Source of the DNA: an uncultured Pelagibacteraceae bacterium
GTDB lineage: Bacteria > Pseudomonadota > Alphaproteobacteria > Pelagibacterales > Pelagibacteraceae
Reading direction: 5' to 3'
Assembly (NCBI GenBank): GCA_902599625.1
Contig: CACKGF010000001.1
Span: forward strand, 62,001-126,000
DNA length: 64,000 nucleotides
Part shown: piece by piece, positions 18,759-29,477 of the stretch
Layout: each line of letters begins with the position of its first letter
Numbering within the stretch: position 1 is the first letter of the stretch
The notes under the pieces: generated by a model
What the model saw: the letters and a program-made list of their open reading frames with translations, nothing else
Database searches by the model: none
Told to the model about the DNA's origin: nothing
Made by a program: the position numbers and the translations under genes

Positions 18759-18788
18759 AATTAATTCAAAAATAATTTTGAATTAATT
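18759..18788 (+). other. Perfect 13-bp hairpin in the aapJ leader
   Basis: Bases 18759-18771 (AATTAATTCAAAA) and 18776-18788 are exact reverse complements separated by a 4-base ATAA loop. The arm ends 31 bases before the aapJ ATG and just upstream of its AGAGGAAA ribosome-binding site. It has no trailing U-run, so it is not a standard terminator. It could be an mRNA-stabilising stem, an operator or a regulatory leader. Composition is almost pure A/T, so some of the symmetry could be chance. Confidence 0.6.
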
Positions 18789-18819
18789 TGTTAACAAATA
18801 AATAACTAAGAGGAAATAT

Positions 18820-19857
18820 ATGTTTAAACATTTAAAACAATTGACTTCTTTATTTGCTATGATTGCTGTTCTGTTTGCATTTACAACAGAAGCAATGGCT
18901 AAAAAGTCAAAAACTCTAAAAAATACTCAAAAGAAGGGTTTTGTTAGATGTGGTGTTTCTCAAGGTCTTCCTGGATTTTCAAATGCTGATGCATCTGGAA
19001 ATTGGACAGGTATCGACGTTGATGTATGTAGAGCGGTAGCAGCTGCTGTACTAGGTGATGCTAACAAAGTTAAGTTCACTCCATTAAGTGCTAAAGAAAG
19101 ATTTACCGCACTTACTTCAGGTGAAATTGATGTATTAGCAAGAAATACTACTTGGACACTTTCTAGAGACGCTGACATTGGTCTTACTTTCGTAGGTGTA
19201 AACTTTTACGATGGTCAAGGTTTCATGGTAAGAAAAAGCTCTGGAATAACGTCAGTAGATCAGTTTAAAAATGGTATCTCAGCTTGTACAAACATTGGTA
19301 CAACAACTGAGCTAAATATGAGAGACTTCTTTAACTCAAGAGGAATTTCTTATGAGCCAGTAGCATTCGAAAAAGCAGACGAAGTCGTTGCTGCTTACGA
19401 TGCAGGTAGATGTGATACTTACACAACTGATAAATCAGGATTAGCTGCTCAAAGAACTAAAATGAAGAATCCAGATGAGCACATTGTTCTTCCAGAAACT
19501 ATTTCTAAAGAGCCTTTAGGACCAGTTGTAAGACAAGGTGATGCTGTTTGGGAAGATATCGTAAGATGGTCACTAAATACTATGATCGAAGCAGAAGAAT
19601 ACGGTATTACTTCATCAAATGCTGACTCAATGAAAACTTCTGATAACCCGCAAATCAAAAGACTTGTTGGTGCTGAAGGTGAAATGGGTGCTGCTTTTGG
19701 TTTAGATAACGAGTGGAACTTAAGAATTATCAAGCAAGTTGGTAACTACGGTGAAAGCTACAAAAGAAATATAGCTGACACAGGTATTTTACCAGATAGA
19801 GGTCCAAATCAATTATGGACAAAAGGCGGAATTTTATACGTTCCACCAGCAAGATAA
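18820..19857 (+). CDS. aapJ: General L-amino-acid ABC transporter, periplasmic binding protein
   Basis: AapJ captures a broad range of L-amino acids in the periplasm and delivers them to AapQMP. The 345-residue protein has a cleavable signal peptide (positive start, hydrophobic core 10-23, AMA-K cleavage region near 28). The mature part is of the AapJ/BztA solute-binding family: VRCGVSQGLPGFSNAD, NWTGIDVDVCRAVAAAVLGD, LTSGEIDVLARNTTWTLSRD, GRCDTYTTDKSGLAAQR. A good ribosome site (AGAGGAAA) precedes the ATG. Codon choice looks more optimised than in its neighbours, consistent with high expression. The terminator at 19875-19907 would let it be made in excess over the permease. Confidence 0.95.
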   Translation: MFKHLKQLTSLFAMIAVLFAFTTEAMAKKSKTLKNTQKKGFVRCGVSQGLPGFSNADASGNWTGIDVDVCRAVAAAVLGDANKVKFTPLSAKERFTALTSGEIDVLARNTTWTLSRDADIGLTFVGVNFYDGQGFMVRKSSGITSVDQFKNGISACTNIGTTTELNMRDFFNSRGISYEPVAFEKADEVVAAYDAGRCDTYTTDKSGLAAQRTKMKNPDEHIVLPETISKEPLGPVVRQGDAVWEDIVRWSLNTMIEAEEYGITSSNADSMKTSDNPQIKRLVGAEGEMGAAFGLDNEWNLRIIKQVGNYGESYKRNIADTGILPDRGPNQLWTKGGILYVPPAR

Positions 19858-19874
19858 TTCATCTTTAAATACTT

Positions 19875-19907
19875 AAAAAGGGCTAGATTTATCTAGCCCT
19901 TTTTTTT
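19875..19907 (+). terminator. Intrinsic terminator between aapJ and aapQ
   Basis: AAAAAGGGCTAGAT and its complement ATCTAGCCCTTTTT form a long, GC-anchored stem with a tight TT centre, directly followed by a U-run (bases 19899-19907). It lies 17 bases after the aapJ stop and 13 before aapQ. It should end most transcripts after the binding-protein gene and let a minority continue into the permease genes. Confidence 0.88.
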
Positions 19908-19920
19908 ATTATACGCACAA

Positions 19921-21072
19921 ATGAATAATAAAATTAAAAGAATTCTTCCCCAGCTTTTAACTATCCTATTCGTAGTTTTTGTTTTTGGTTTTTTTACAAT
20001 TAATGCACAAGTCAATATGGATAATAGAGGCATTGATTTTGGATTTGGGTTCCTATCACAAGAGGCCTCTTTCGATATGCAATTCACTTTGCTTGATTAT
20101 GATGGTCAAGACTCTTACCTTTGGGCTTATGTAGTAGCTTTACTAAATACACTTTTAGTATCTTTTTTAGGTATAATATTTTGCACTATTTTAGGTGTTA
20201 TAATTGGTATTGCTAGACTATCGCAAAATTTTTTAATTAAGAACTCAGCAGCCTGGTATGTTGAGTTTTTTAGGAATATACCTTTATTATTACAAATTTT
20301 CTTTTGGTATTATGCTGCACTAAGAGCATTACCTCTCCCTGAAAATGCCCAGCCTTGGTTCGGCGTAACGTATATGACTATTAAAGGTTATTACATTCCC
20401 TCAATGATTTGGGAAAATTTAAATGTATTTATGTCATGTTTGATAGCTGCAATTGTAGCTATTATCTTTATTAGAATTTACGCGAAAAAAATTCAAGAAA
20501 GAGAAGGTAAACAATTACCAGTTTTATATATATCGTTAGCTTTAATTACTATTTTACCATTACTTTCATTTTTAATTGGGGGAGTAACGCTTGATTTTGA
20601 AATGCCAGTATTAAAACAATTGGCACAAACATCATTTATTTTTGAGGGTGGAATTGCATTACCACCTGAATTAATAGCCTTAGTTTTAGCACTTTCACTT
20701 TACACATCAACTTTTGTGGCTGAATGTGTGCGAGCTGGAATTCAAGGAATAAGCAAAGGTCAAAAAGAGGCTGCTGCTTCAGTAGGTCTAACACCTAATC
20801 AAATTTTGAAATTAGTGATTATGCCACAAGCTTTGAGAATTATTATTCCACCAACAACAAATCAATATTTAAATTTAACAAAAAATTCATCCCTAGCTGC
20901 CGCTATTGCATATCCAGATTTAGTTTTAGTTTTTGCAGGAACAGCTTTAATGCAAACAGGTAAAGCAATTGAGATTGTTGGTATTACGATGTTAACTTAT
21001 TTATCAATTAGTTTAGCAATTGCTGCACTAATGAATTGGTACAACAAACGAATAGAAATTAAGGAAAAATAA
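19921..21072 (+). CDS. aapQ: General L-amino-acid ABC transporter, permease subunit AapQ
   Basis: AapQ is one of two inner-membrane permeases of the AapJQMP transporter. The 383-residue protein has an N-terminal transmembrane helix (about 10-28), a HisM-type core, and the cytoplasmic EAA loop (SKGQKEAAASVGLTPNQILKLVIMP, about residues 277-301) that contacts AapP. The NTLLVSFLGIIFCTILGVIIG segment near residue 75 is the family's conserved first core helix. No clear ribosome site is seen before the ATG because the terminator stem ends 13 bases upstream, consistent with low expression relative to aapJ. Confidence 0.94.
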   Translation: MNNKIKRILPQLLTILFVVFVFGFFTINAQVNMDNRGIDFGFGFLSQEASFDMQFTLLDYDGQDSYLWAYVVALLNTLLVSFLGIIFCTILGVIIGIARLSQNFLIKNSAAWYVEFFRNIPLLLQIFFWYYAALRALPLPENAQPWFGVTYMTIKGYYIPSMIWENLNVFMSCLIAAIVAIIFIRIYAKKIQEREGKQLPVLYISLALITILPLLSFLIGGVTLDFEMPVLKQLAQTSFIFEGGIALPPELIALVLALSLYTSTFVAECVRAGIQGISKGQKEAAASVGLTPNQILKLVIMPQALRIIIPPTTNQYLNLTKNSSLAAAIAYPDLVLVFAGTALMQTGKAIEIVGITMLTYLSISLAIAALMNWYNKRIEIKEK

Positions 21073-21074
21073 AA

Positions 21075-22343
21075 ATGAATTTAAGTTTAAATAGAATTAA
21101 AAGTCAAAACCAAATGACTAATATTTACATTGGAAGCGCTTTATTAATCTTAAGTATTCTTGATGTATTTTTAAATTCTTTTTTTAGAATTAATATAAGT
21201 GGTTCTTTACCAGGAAATTTGAGTATTTTTTTCCCTCTAATTCTTGGTTTTTTAGGTTTGTCTTATTTAAGAACAGAATACAGTGGATATAAATTTTTAG
21301 ACTCTCTTAATAAAAATATTAATACAACTAACTTCAATGCATTTCTTACACTGTTTATAACTTTTGCTATTTTAAAAGCTTTTCCTCCGGCACTAAGTTG
21401 GATGGTATTAGATGCTAATATTTCTGGTGACACAAAAGAAGCATGTACAGGTACAGGCGCTTGTTGGACCTACATAAAAGTTTGGTTTAAGAGATTTATG
21501 TATGGAATGTACCCTAATGAACTTCATTGGAGAATAAATTCCGCATTTTTATTAGTTATAGGACTTGGTTTTGTTGGTTACTTTTTTAAAGAAAATTTAA
21601 AAAAATACTTAGCTTTATATTATGTAGTAATCTATCCAATAATTGCTTTTTTAATAATTTATTATTTGATTTCAGGTGGAGCATTTGGTTTAGTTTGGGT
21701 AGAAACTGGAGCTTGGGGCGGTTTATCTTTAACGTTTATTGTCTCATTTTTTTGTTTAATTTTCTGTTTTCCGCTTGGAATGATCTTGGCATTAGGTAGA
21801 AGATCTAATCTACCAGCAATAAGATATATTTCAGTTGGCTACATTGAATTTTGGAGAGGAGTACCATTAATAACAGTATTATTCATGTCATCAGTAATGT
21901 TTCCAATGTTTTTACCCCAAGATTTTTTCATGGATAAATTAGTTAGAGTGATTATAGCCATAACTTTGTTTGAAGCAGCATATTGTGCTGAGGTTATTAG
22001 AGGTGGATTACAAGCTCTACCTAGAGGTCAATACGATGCAGCGAAATCTTTAGGAATGGGATATTGGAAAATGCATATTTTTGTAATATTACCACAGGCT
22101 TTGAAATTAGTAATTCCCGGAATTGCAAATACATTTTTAGCATTGGTAAAAGATACGCCTTTAATATTTGTAGTTGGCTTAGCTGAAATTGCAGGAATGC
22201 TTGCTTTAGCTAAAACAAATCCAAAATGGCTTGGTTTTGCTATGGAAGGATATATTTTTGCAGCAATAATTTTCTGGATAATTTGCTATGCAATGAGCAA
22301 ATATAGTTATAACCTTGAGGAAAAATATAAAACTGAAAGATAA
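21075..22343 (+). CDS. aapM: General L-amino-acid ABC transporter, permease subunit AapM
   Basis: AapM is the second permease of the broad-specificity amino acid importer. The 422-residue protein has several N-terminal membrane helices and a periplasmic stretch with [15 protein letters not shown] (two cysteines, possibly a disulfide). The HisM-type core carries the EAA loop [20 protein letters not shown] near residue 315 and the following [22 protein letters not shown]. It begins 2 bases after aapQ and is coupled to aapP by TAATG. Confidence 0.95.
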   Translation: MNLSLNRIKSQNQMTNIYIGSALLILSILDVFLNSFFRINISGSLPGNLSIFFPLILGFLGLSYLRTEYSGYKFLDSLNKNINTTNFNAFLTLFITFAILKAFPPALSWMVLDANISGDTKEACTGTGACWTYIKVWFKRFMYGMYPNELHWRINSAFLLVIGLGFVGYFFKENLKKYLALYYVVIYPIIAFLIIYYLISGGAFGLVWVETGAWGGLSLTFIVSFFCLIFCFPLGMILALGRRSNLPAIRYISVGYIEFWRGVPLITVLFMSSVMFPMFLPQDFFMDKLVRVIIAITLFEAAYCAEVIRGGLQALPRGQYDAAKSLGMGYWKMHIFVILPQALKLVIPGIANTFLALVKDTPLIFVVGLAEIAGMLALAKTNPKWLGFAMEGYIFAAIIFWIICYAMSKYSYNLEEKYKTER

Positions 22344-23077
22344 TGTCTAGTTCTATTATAAATATTGAAAATGTTAATAAATGGTTTGGTGATTTCCAAG
22401 TTTTAAAAGATATAAACTTAGAGGTACAACCAAAACAAAAGATTGTAGTCTGTGGTCCATCAGGCTCTGGAAAATCAACATTAATAAGATGTATTAATAG
22501 ATTAGAAGAGCACCAAGAAGGTAAAATTATTGTTGATGGAACAGAACTTAGTGAAAATACAAAAAATATTGAGCAAATTAGAGCTGAGGTCGGTATGGTT
22601 TTCCAACAATTTAATTTATTTCCGCACTTATCTATTTTAGATAACTGCACTTTAGCACCTATTTGGGTAAAAAAGATGCCAAAAAAGCAAGCAGAAGAAC
22701 TTGCAATGCAACAATTAGAACAAGTTCAAATAGCTGACCAAGCACATAAGTTTCCAGGTCAATTATCTGGGGGTCAACAACAAAGATCAGCTATCGCTAG
22801 AGCCTTATGCATGCAGCCTAAGATAATGTTATTTGATGAACCAACCTCTGCACTTGATCCTGAGATGATTAAAGAGGTTTTAGATGCAATGGTTAACCTT
22901 GCAAAAGGTGGTATGACGATGATTGTTGTAACTCATGAAATGGGATTTGCAAAAGAAGTAGCTGATGAGGTTATTTTTATGGACGAAGGTATGATAGTTG
23001 AAAAAAATACTACGAAAGAATTTTTTGCTAATCCAAAAAGTGACAGAACAAAACTTTTCTTAAGTCAAATATTATAA
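22343..23077 (+). CDS. aapP: General L-amino-acid ABC transporter, ATPase AapP
   Basis: AapP powers amino acid import. The 244-residue ATPase has Walker [10 protein letters not shown] (about residue 38), Q-loop [11 protein letters not shown], signature [15 protein letters not shown] (about 145), Walker [15 protein letters not shown] and switch histidine VTHEM. It belongs to the polar-amino-acid (HisP/GlnQ) class. Its ATG shares a base with the aapM stop. A short palindrome (23083-23097) lies 5 bases after its stop but has no U-run. Confidence 0.95.
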   Translation: MSSSIINIENVNKWFGDFQVLKDINLEVQPKQKIVVCGPSGSGKSTLIRCINRLEEHQEGKIIVDGTELSENTKNIEQIRAEVGMVFQQFNLFPHLSILDNCTLAPIWVKKMPKKQAEELAMQQLEQVQIADQAHKFPGQLSGGQQQRSAIARALCMQPKIMLFDEPTSALDPEMIKEVLDAMVNLAKGGMTMIVVTHEMGFAKEVADEVIFMDEGMIVEKNTTKEFFANPKSDRTKLFLSQIL

Positions 23078-23082
23078 AATTT

Positions 23083-23097
23083 GCATGTCTGACATGC
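23083..23097. promoter_or_regulatory. 15-bp palindrome GCATGTC-T-GACATGC
   Basis: A perfect 7+1+7 inverted repeat stands just after aapP and 150 bases before the XRE regulator. The symmetry around a single base is more typical of a protein-binding site than of an RNA terminator, which would need a larger loop and a U-run. The ligand is unknown; the neighbouring XRE protein is the obvious candidate. Confidence 0.5.
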
Positions 23098-23201
23098 GAA
23101 AAATGTTGTATTTTCGTATATTTCTTAAAAGCAATTTAGAGCTTTTCTAATATTGTCAAGCCTCAAAATCACTTAAAAAAAATTTTTTTTCCGCTTGCAT
23201 T

Positions 23202-23219
23202 AACTCTTAGGATAGAGTT
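23202..23219. promoter_or_regulatory. Inverted repeat AACTCT-N6-AGAGTT before the XRE regulator
   Basis: A perfect 6-base inverted repeat with a 6-base spacer lies 27 bases before the regulator start. It directly follows a possible -35 element TTGCAT (23195-23200) that would pair with a weak -10 TTCAAT (23218-23223). This is where an autoregulatory operator would be expected for an XRE-family protein. An A8T8 tract (23175-23190), likely bent DNA, lies just upstream. Confidence 0.4.
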
Positions 23220-23246
23220 CAATCTTGGTTTTTAAGAGGGGTCTTA

Positions 23247-23618
23247 ATGGAAGATAATTTTAATAAACACTTAGGTAACAAACTTAAGTTAAGAAGACTA
23301 GCACTTGGTCTTACACAAACGAAAGTAGCAAAAGCAATCAACGTAACATTTCAACAAATTCAAAAATATGAAAAAGGCACAAATGGAGTAAGTTCTATAA
23401 GATTACTTCAATTATCAAACTATTTAAAAGTTCCGATAAATTACTTTTTTGAAGATTTTTCAGAATACCTAATAAATGCTGACAAAATTAAAGAAGGTCA
23501 CATGAACGTGAACTATAATTTTTTAGTTAAGGTATATTCTGAACTAACTAACGATCAGAAAATAAAATTTAGCAAAAACTTACAATCACTTAACGTTGGA
23601 ATTCAAAAGACTGGTTAA
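23247..23618 (+). CDS. XRE-family helix-turn-helix transcriptional regulator
   Basis: The 123-residue protein has an N-terminal HTH_3/XRE domain (about residues 12-66): LGNKLKLRRLALGLTQTKVAKA followed by the recognition helix region NVTFQQIQKYEKGTNGVSSIRLLQLS. A short C-terminal helical region follows. Domain type and size match small chromosomal regulators common in alphaproteobacteria. A good ribosome site (AAGAGGGG) precedes the ATG. It has no partner gene: tRNA-Asn lies immediately downstream on the other strand. Its targets are unknown; two palindromes upstream (23083-23097, 23202-23219) are candidate sites. Confidence 0.88.
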   Translation: MEDNFNKHLGNKLKLRRLALGLTQTKVAKAINVTFQQIQKYEKGTNGVSSIRLLQLSNYLKVPINYFFEDFSEYLINADKIKEGHMNVNYNFLVKVYSELTNDQKIKFSKNLQSLNVGIQKTG

Positions 23619-23620
23619 TT

Positions 23621-23696
23621 TGGCTCCTCGGGCAGGACTCGAACCTGCGACCAATTGATTAACAGTCAACTGCTCTACCAACTGAGCTACCGAGGA
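23621..23696 (-). tRNA. tRNA-Asn (anticodon GTT)
   Basis: The minus strand folds to a 76-base cloverleaf. TCCTCGG pairs with CCGAGGA, with discriminator G and encoded CCA. The D arm is AGCTCAGTTGGTAGAGC, the anticodon loop CTGTTAA gives GTT, and the T arm is GCAGGTTCGAGTCCTGC. Confidence 0.97.
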
Positions 23697-23747
23697 ATGT
23701 AAAAATCAAAACTTACTTTTTTTTTACTTGAAAACAACTCTTTTTTT

Positions 23748-23821
23748 TGGAGGTAACGCCCGGAATCGAACCGGGATACAAGGATTTGCAATCCTCTGCG
23801 TAACCATTCCGCCACGTTACC
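23748..23821 (-). tRNA. tRNA-Cys (anticodon GCA)
   Basis: The minus strand folds to a 74-base cloverleaf. GGTAACG pairs with CGTTACC, with discriminator T and encoded CCA. The anticodon loop TTGCAAA gives GCA and the T arm is CCCGGTTCGATTCCGGG. It is probably cotranscribed with the tRNA-Asn 51 bases downstream. Confidence 0.97.
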
Positions 23822-23938
23822 GATAAATCTGATTATAAAACAATTTATAAGATGTTTATATATGAAATATTCTATCAAATTCAATCAGAATTTGTTTATT
23901 GTTAAATACGTTTATTGAATTATAAACTATAAACACCA

Positions 23939-26557
23939 ATGAGTTCAGAAAAATATACACATTCTAAAGTAGAAAATAAGATTTACTCTTATTGGGAAAA
24001 AAAAGGTCTCTTTAAACCCAAAAAAAATAAAAAAAAGTATTCTATTGTAATTCCACCTCCAAATGTCACTGGAAGTCTTCATATGGGTCATGCATTAAAC
24101 AACACTATCCAAGATTTACTCATAAGATTTCACAGAATGAATAATTTTGAAACTTTATGGCAACCGGGAACTGATCATGCTGGAATTGCAACGCAAGCTT
24201 TAGTCGAAAGAAAGCTTGAAAGTGAAAATATTGATAAACAATCAATTGGCAGAGAGGCTTTTATTAAAAAAGTTTGGGATTGGAAAAAAGAATATGGCGA
24301 TATCATCATCAATCAACTCAAAAAACTTGGATGTTCATGTGATTGGTCCAGGAATGCCTTCACAATGGATAAAAATTTGTCTGCATCAGTTATTAAAGTT
24401 TTCATAGATCTCTATAACAAAGGTCTCATTTATAAATCTAAAAAATTAGTTAACTGGGATACAGTATTAAAAACAGCTATATCTGACTTAGAAGTTGATC
24501 AAAGAGAAGTAAATTCAAAACTTTATTATATCAATTATCAAATTGAAAATAGTTCAGAATTTATAACTATTGCAACAACAAGACCAGAAACAATGCTAGG
24601 AGACACAGCAGTTGCTGTTAATCCTAAAGATGAAAGGTACACTAAATTAGTAGGTAAGAATGTAGTTTTACCTATAACAGGTAGAAAAATAAAAATTATT
24701 CAAGATGATTACGCCGATCCAGAGCAAGGTTCTGGTGCAGTTAAAATTACTCCGGCACACGATTTTAACGACTATGATGTTGGTAAAAGAAATAAATTAG
24801 AAATAATAAATATTTTCACAGAGGACGGGAAGATAAATGAAAATGCACCTAGTGATTATGTTGGTTTAGATCGGTTTGAAGCAAGAAAAAAAATCTTAAA
24901 TGACCTTGGTGATAAACTTATAAAAGAAGAAAACATTAAAAATAAAGTTCCTTACGGCGATAGATCTAACTCTGTAATTGAACCATATCTTACAGAGCAG
25001 TGGTTTGCAGATGCAAAAAAACTATCGGTAAAAGCAAAGAAGATTGTAAAGAATAAAAAAACAAAATTTTTTCCTCCTAATTGGTCAAAGACTTATTTCC
25101 AATGGATGAATAATATTGAACCTTGGTGTATATCAAGACAACTTTGGTGGGGTCATCAAATACCGGCTTGGTATGGACCTGATAAAAAAATCTTTGTAGC
25201 ATCAAATTATAAAGAGGCAAAAAAAATAGCCAAAAAAAAATATAAAAAAGATGTGGAATTAGTAAGAGATGAAGATGTGTTAGATACATGGTTCTCATCA
25301 GGTTTATGGGCTTTTGCAACTCTTGGGTGGCCTAATAAAAATGAATACCTAAAAAAGTTTTATCCAACTTCAGTTTTAGTAACTGGTTTTGACATTATCT
25401 TTTTTTGGGTAGCCAGAATGATGATGTTTGGAATGGAGTTTTTAAACAAACAACCATTTAAAGAAATTTATGTACATGCATTGGTAAGAGATGAGAAAGG
25501 ACAAAAAATGTCTAAGTCAAAAGGCAATGTAATTGATCCTTTAATCTTGATAGAAAAATACAGTGCAGATGCATTAAGATTTACTTTGTTATCAATGGCA
25601 TCACCAGGAAGAGATGTAAAATTATCTGAAGATAGAGTTAAAGGTTATAGAAATTTTCTTAATAAGCTTTGGAACGCAAACAATTTCCTGGCCATGAATA
25701 AGTGTGATTTTTCAAAGTCTAAAAAGGAGCCAAAAGTAAAATTAAATATAAATAAATGGATTATTTCTGAGTTAAACACAGTAAGTAAACTTATTGAAAA
25801 GAACATTAATGACTATAGATTTGATGAAGCAGCAAGAAACATTTACCAATTTGTTTGGCATTCATATTGTGATTGGTATGTAGAGCTATCTAAAACTATC
25901 TTGAATTCTAAAGAAAAGTCATCAATTTCAGAGGTAAAACAGACCCTAAGTTATGTTTTTAAACAAATTTTAATTCTTTTACATCCATTCATTCCATTTA
26001 TTACAGAGGAATTATGGTTAAAAAATAAGCTAGATAAACCAAAAAATTATTTAATGTTTGCTAATTGGTCGAGCAAAAAAACAAATAAAGATAAACAAAT
26101 TAAGGAAGTAGAAAATATAATCAATTTAATAAGCCAACTTAGAGCATTTAAAAATGAATTAAATGTGAGCCCAGGTTCTTTTGTAGATATGTCTATTTCA
26201 ACCCTATCCAAAAACGATCAGTTATTTATCAAAAAAAATCAAACCGTTTTAAAAAAACTTGGTAGAATAAATAGCTTCCTTGATACAGACAAAGATAAAG
26301 CATCAGCAAACCTAGTCATCAAAGGGGATATTTTTAAGATATATTTTGATCAATCAATAGATCTCTCTTTGATCAAAGAAAACCTTCTAAAAAGGCAGCA
26401 AAAATACCAAAGTGAGTTAGATGGGATATCAAAAAGACTTTCCAATAAAAGTTTTGTAGAAAGAGCGCCAAAAAATATTGTTGATCAGGAAAAAAATAAC
26501 TATAGTAATTTAAAAAAAGATATTGATAAAATATCAATCACTATAAAAGGTTTATAA
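23939..26557 (+). CDS. valS: Valyl-tRNA synthetase
   Basis: ValS charges tRNA-Val and edits mischarged threonine. The 872-residue class I enzyme has the HIGH-type motif [10 protein letters not shown] (about residue 45), the KMSKS loop [14 protein letters not shown] (about 520), the editing-domain segment [17 protein letters not shown] (about 210-226) and a C-terminal coiled-coil arm (about 805-872). Length is normal for the bacterial enzyme. It is coupled to ilvD by TAATG, which puts valine charging next to valine synthesis. Confidence 0.97.
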   Translation: MSSEKYTHSKVENKIYSYWEKKGLFKPKKNKKKYSIVIPPPNVTGSLHMGHALNNTIQDLLIRFHRMNNFETLWQPGTDHAGIATQALVERKLESENIDKQSIGREAFIKKVWDWKKEYGDIIINQLKKLGCSCDWSRNAFTMDKNLSASVIKVFIDLYNKGLIYKSKKLVNWDTVLKTAISDLEVDQREVNSKLYYINYQIENSSEFITIATTRPETMLGDTAVAVNPKDERYTKLVGKNVVLPITGRKIKIIQDDYADPEQGSGAVKITPAHDFNDYDVGKRNKLEIINIFTEDGKINENAPSDYVGLDRFEARKKILNDLGDKLIKEENIKNKVPYGDRSNSVIEPYLTEQWFADAKKLSVKAKKIVKNKKTKFFPPNWSKTYFQWMNNIEPWCISRQLWWGHQIPAWYGPDKKIFVASNYKEAKKIAKKKYKKDVELVRDEDVLDTWFSSGLWAFATLGWPNKNEYLKKFYPTSVLVTGFDIIFFWVARMMMFGMEFLNKQPFKEIYVHALVRDEKGQKMSKSKGNVIDPLILIEKYSADALRFTLLSMASPGRDVKLSEDRVKGYRNFLNKLWNANNFLAMNKCDFSKSKKEPKVKLNINKWIISELNTVSKLIEKNINDYRFDEAARNIYQFVWHSYCDWYVELSKTILNSKEKSSISEVKQTLSYVFKQILILLHPFIPFITEELWLKNKLDKPKNYLMFANWSSKKTNKDKQIKEVENIINLISQLRAFKNELNVSPGSFVDMSISTLSKNDQLFIKKNQTVLKKLGRINSFLDTDKDKASANLVIKGDIFKIYFDQSIDLSLIKENLLKRQQKYQSELDGISKRLSNKSFVERAPKNIVDQEKNNYSNLKKDIDKISITIKGL

Positions 26558-28275
26558 TGAAGAAATTTAATAAAAAGAAATTACCAAGTAGACACACATC
26601 TTTAGGACCCGATAAGGCTCCTCAAAGATCTTTTTATTATGCAATGGATTTGACCGAAAAAGATGTTGCAAAACCTTTTGTTGGTGTTGTATCAACTTGG
26701 AACGAGGCAGCTCCTTGTAATATTGCTTTAATGAGACAGGCTCAATCAGTTAAAAAAGGAGTTCATCAAGCAGGTGGTACACCAAGAGAATTTTGCACAA
26801 TTACAGTTACAGATGGAATAGCAATGGGCCATGAAGGAATGAAATCTTCATTGATCTCACGAGATGTAATTGCAGACTCAACAGAATTAACTGTTAGAGG
26901 ACATTGTTATGACGCTTTAGTTGGTGTTGCAGGTTGTGATAAATCTTTACCAGGCTTAATGATGGCAATGGTTAGATTAAATGTACCAAGTGTTTTCATT
27001 TATGGTGGTTCAATATTACCAGGTAGATTTAATGGAAAAGATGTAACAGTTGTTGATGTATTTGAAGGAGTTGGAAAGTTTTCTTCAGGAAAAATGTCAG
27101 CACATGCATTGAGAAAACTAGAACTTAAGGCTTGCCCAAGTGCTGGAGCTTGTGGAGGACAATTTACAGCAAATACTATGGCATGTGTATCTGAAGCAAT
27201 AGGATTAGCATTACCATATTCAGCTGGAACACCAGCGCCATACACACAAAGAGATTCTTATGCTTTAAAAAGTGGTAAGGCAGTAATGAATTTATTGGCA
27301 AAAAATATAAGACCAAGAGACATAGTTACAAAAAAATCTTTAGAAAATGCTGCAACAATTGTTGCTGCAACAGGTGGATCAACTAATGCAGCTTTGCATT
27401 TACCTGCACTTGCAAATGAAGCAGGAATTAAATTTGATTTAATGGATGTTGCAAGAATATTTAAGAAAACACCTTATCTTGCAGATTTAAAACCTGGTGG
27501 AAAATATGTTGCAAAAGATATGTGGAAAGCAGGTGGAGTTCCAATGCTTTTAAAAACTTTATTAGATGGTGGTTATATACACGGTGATTGTATGACAGTT
27601 ACAGGTAAAACAATGAGACAAAATTTAAAAAACGTTAAGTTTAATAAAAATCAAAAAGTTATGAGAACTCATAACCAACCATTGTCCCCTGATGGAGGTG
27701 TTGTTGGTTTAAAAGGAAATTTAGCACCTGATGGAGCAATTGTTAAAGTCGCTGGATTAAAGAAATTACAATTCACAGGTAAAGCAAGATGTTTCGATAC
27801 TGAAGAAGCTGCTTATAAAGCAGTTAAAAATAAAAAATATAAAGACGGCGACATTATCATTATAAGATACGAAGGACCAAAAGGTGGTCCAGGAATGAGA
27901 GAAATGCTTCAAACAACTGGAGCAATTTACGGACAAGGTAAAGGTGAAAAAGTTGCACTTATAACTGATGGAAGATTTTCAGGTGCAACGAGAGGATTTT
28001 GTATAGGTCATGTAGGACCTGAAGCATCAGTTGGAGGACCAATAGCCTTACTTAAGAATGGAGATATCATAGATTTAGATGCTAAGAAGGGTACAATTAA
28101 TGTTCGTTTATCTAGAAAAGAATTAGCAAAAAGAAGAAAGAAATGGAAACCAAAGAAAATTAATTTTGGTAATGGAACACTTTGGAAGTATGCTCAAACA
28201 GTTGGTCCAGCTTATCTAGGTGCACCTACGCACCCTGGAGCAAAAGAAGAGGTTAGAACATACGCTGATATTTAA
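26557..28275 (+). CDS. ilvD: Dihydroxy-acid dehydratase
   Basis: IlvD dehydrates dihydroxy acids to the 2-oxo precursors of valine and isoleucine (and so of leucine and pantothenate). The 572-residue protein carries the three cluster cysteine regions of the IlvD/Edd family: [12 protein letters not shown] (about 50), [14 protein letters not shown] (about 128) and [19 protein letters not shown] (about 193). It also has the C-terminal [18 protein letters not shown]. The related Edd and sugar dehydratases are alternatives, but the valS context favours IlvD. Junctions with both neighbours are TAATG. Confidence 0.93.
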   Translation: MKKFNKKKLPSRHTSLGPDKAPQRSFYYAMDLTEKDVAKPFVGVVSTWNEAAPCNIALMRQAQSVKKGVHQAGGTPREFCTITVTDGIAMGHEGMKSSLISRDVIADSTELTVRGHCYDALVGVAGCDKSLPGLMMAMVRLNVPSVFIYGGSILPGRFNGKDVTVVDVFEGVGKFSSGKMSAHALRKLELKACPSAGACGGQFTANTMACVSEAIGLALPYSAGTPAPYTQRDSYALKSGKAVMNLLAKNIRPRDIVTKKSLENAATIVAATGGSTNAALHLPALANEAGIKFDLMDVARIFKKTPYLADLKPGGKYVAKDMWKAGGVPMLLKTLLDGGYIHGDCMTVTGKTMRQNLKNVKFNKNQKVMRTHNQPLSPDGGVVGLKGNLAPDGAIVKVAGLKKLQFTGKARCFDTEEAAYKAVKNKKYKDGDIIIIRYEGPKGGPGMREMLQTTGAIYGQGKGEKVALITDGRFSGATRGFCIGHVGPEASVGGPIALLKNGDIIDLDAKKGTINVRLSRKELAKRRKKWKPKKINFGNGTLWKYAQTVGPAYLGAPTHPGAKEEVRTYADI

Positions 28276-29477
28276 TGAAAATTAGACCAGTTATTCTATG
28301 CGGAGGAGCAGGTACTAGACTGTGGCCTAAAAAATCTAAACATCAAGCAAAACAGTTCATAGATTTTGGTGGTTGGACATTAATTAACAAAACTTTTGAA
28401 AGAGTTAAAAGTAAAGTTTTTGACTATCCAATAATTAGCACTAATTCAAAATATCTTAGTGATGTAAAAAAGGCTTTAAAGAAAAGTAAAATTAAAAAAT
28501 ATAAGATTATTTTAGAGCCAGCAAAAAAGAATACAGCTCCTGCAATTTTAGCATCAGCACTGATTAAAGATGTGCCGTATAATCAGCCTTTAATGTATTT
28601 TGCTGCAGATCATTTAATTGAAAAGCCAAATAAACTAATAACAGCTATTAATAAAAATAAGTCAAATTTAGACGAAAAAAATGTATTTATTTTTGGAATA
28701 AAACCCACAAGCCCTTCTAGTGAGTACGGATATTTCATTACCAAGAAAAAAAAGAACATTAATAAAGTCACTAGATTTATTGAAAAACCAAAAGTATCGA
28801 AGGCAAAGCAAGTAATTAAACAAAAGGGATATTGGAATTCTGGGATGTTTTTTTTGAGAAAAGACTCAATAATTAATAATTTTAAGAAATATCAGCCTAA
28901 TATTTTTCGAAACTGTAACAAAGCTGTAATAAAAGCTAAATATAAAAGCAATGTGTATTATTTAAACAAACAATCGTTTTCTAAAGTTACAGCAAAATCG
29001 TTTGATTACGCTATACTAGAGAAAACTAAAAATATCAATGCGATCAAACTTGATATTCCATGGTCAGATTTAGGGAGCTGGAAAGAAATCTGCAAAATGT
29101 ACGGAAAGATTAAAAATAGATATTTTAAAAAGAAAAACGTATTTCATAGACCATGGGGCAGCTACACAAACTTATTTAAAGGCAAAGAATTCTTAATTAA
29201 AGAATTGTATGTGAAATCTAAAGGTATTTTAAGTCTTCAAAAACACTTCCATAGAGCAGAACACTGGGTAGTTACTCATGGAATTCCAAGAATTACTCTA
29301 AATAAAAGTAAATTCTTAAAGAAACCTGGTGAAACTATTTATATTCCATTAGGAGCTGTTCATAGAATTGAAAATCCATTTAAAAAACCGGTAAAAATTA
29401 TAGAAGCACAAATAGGCTCAATCCTTAAAGAAACAGATATTGTAAGATATCAGGATGTATATGGAAGAGTAAAATAA
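28275..29477 (+). CDS. manC: Mannose-1-phosphate guanylyltransferase with C-terminal cupin (ManC type)
   Basis: The protein should make GDP-mannose from mannose 1-phosphate and GTP for surface polysaccharide. The N-terminal nucleotidyltransferase domain starts VILCGGAGTRLWPKKSK (residues 5-21) and has FIEKPKVSKA and the YWNSGMFFLR segment. From about residue 290 a type II mannose-6-phosphate-isomerase cupin follows (RPWGSYTNL, SLQKHFHRAEHWVV, IPLGAVHRIENP), so the protein may be bifunctional. At 400 residues it is shorter than the usual 470. It is coupled to ilvD by TAATG and meets the lipid-kinase gene tail to tail with no gap. Confidence 0.9.
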   Translation: MKIRPVILCGGAGTRLWPKKSKHQAKQFIDFGGWTLINKTFERVKSKVFDYPIISTNSKYLSDVKKALKKSKIKKYKIILEPAKKNTAPAILASALIKDVPYNQPLMYFAADHLIEKPNKLITAINKNKSNLDEKNVFIFGIKPTSPSSEYGYFITKKKKNINKVTRFIEKPKVSKAKQVIKQKGYWNSGMFFLRKDSIINNFKKYQPNIFRNCNKAVIKAKYKSNVYYLNKQSFSKVTAKSFDYAILEKTKNINAIKLDIPWSDLGSWKEICKMYGKIKNRYFKKKNVFHRPWGSYTNLFKGKEFLIKELYVKSKGILSLQKHFHRAEHWVVTHGIPRITLNKSKFLKKPGETIYIPLGAVHRIENPFKKPVKIIEAQIGSILKETDIVRYQDVYGRVK

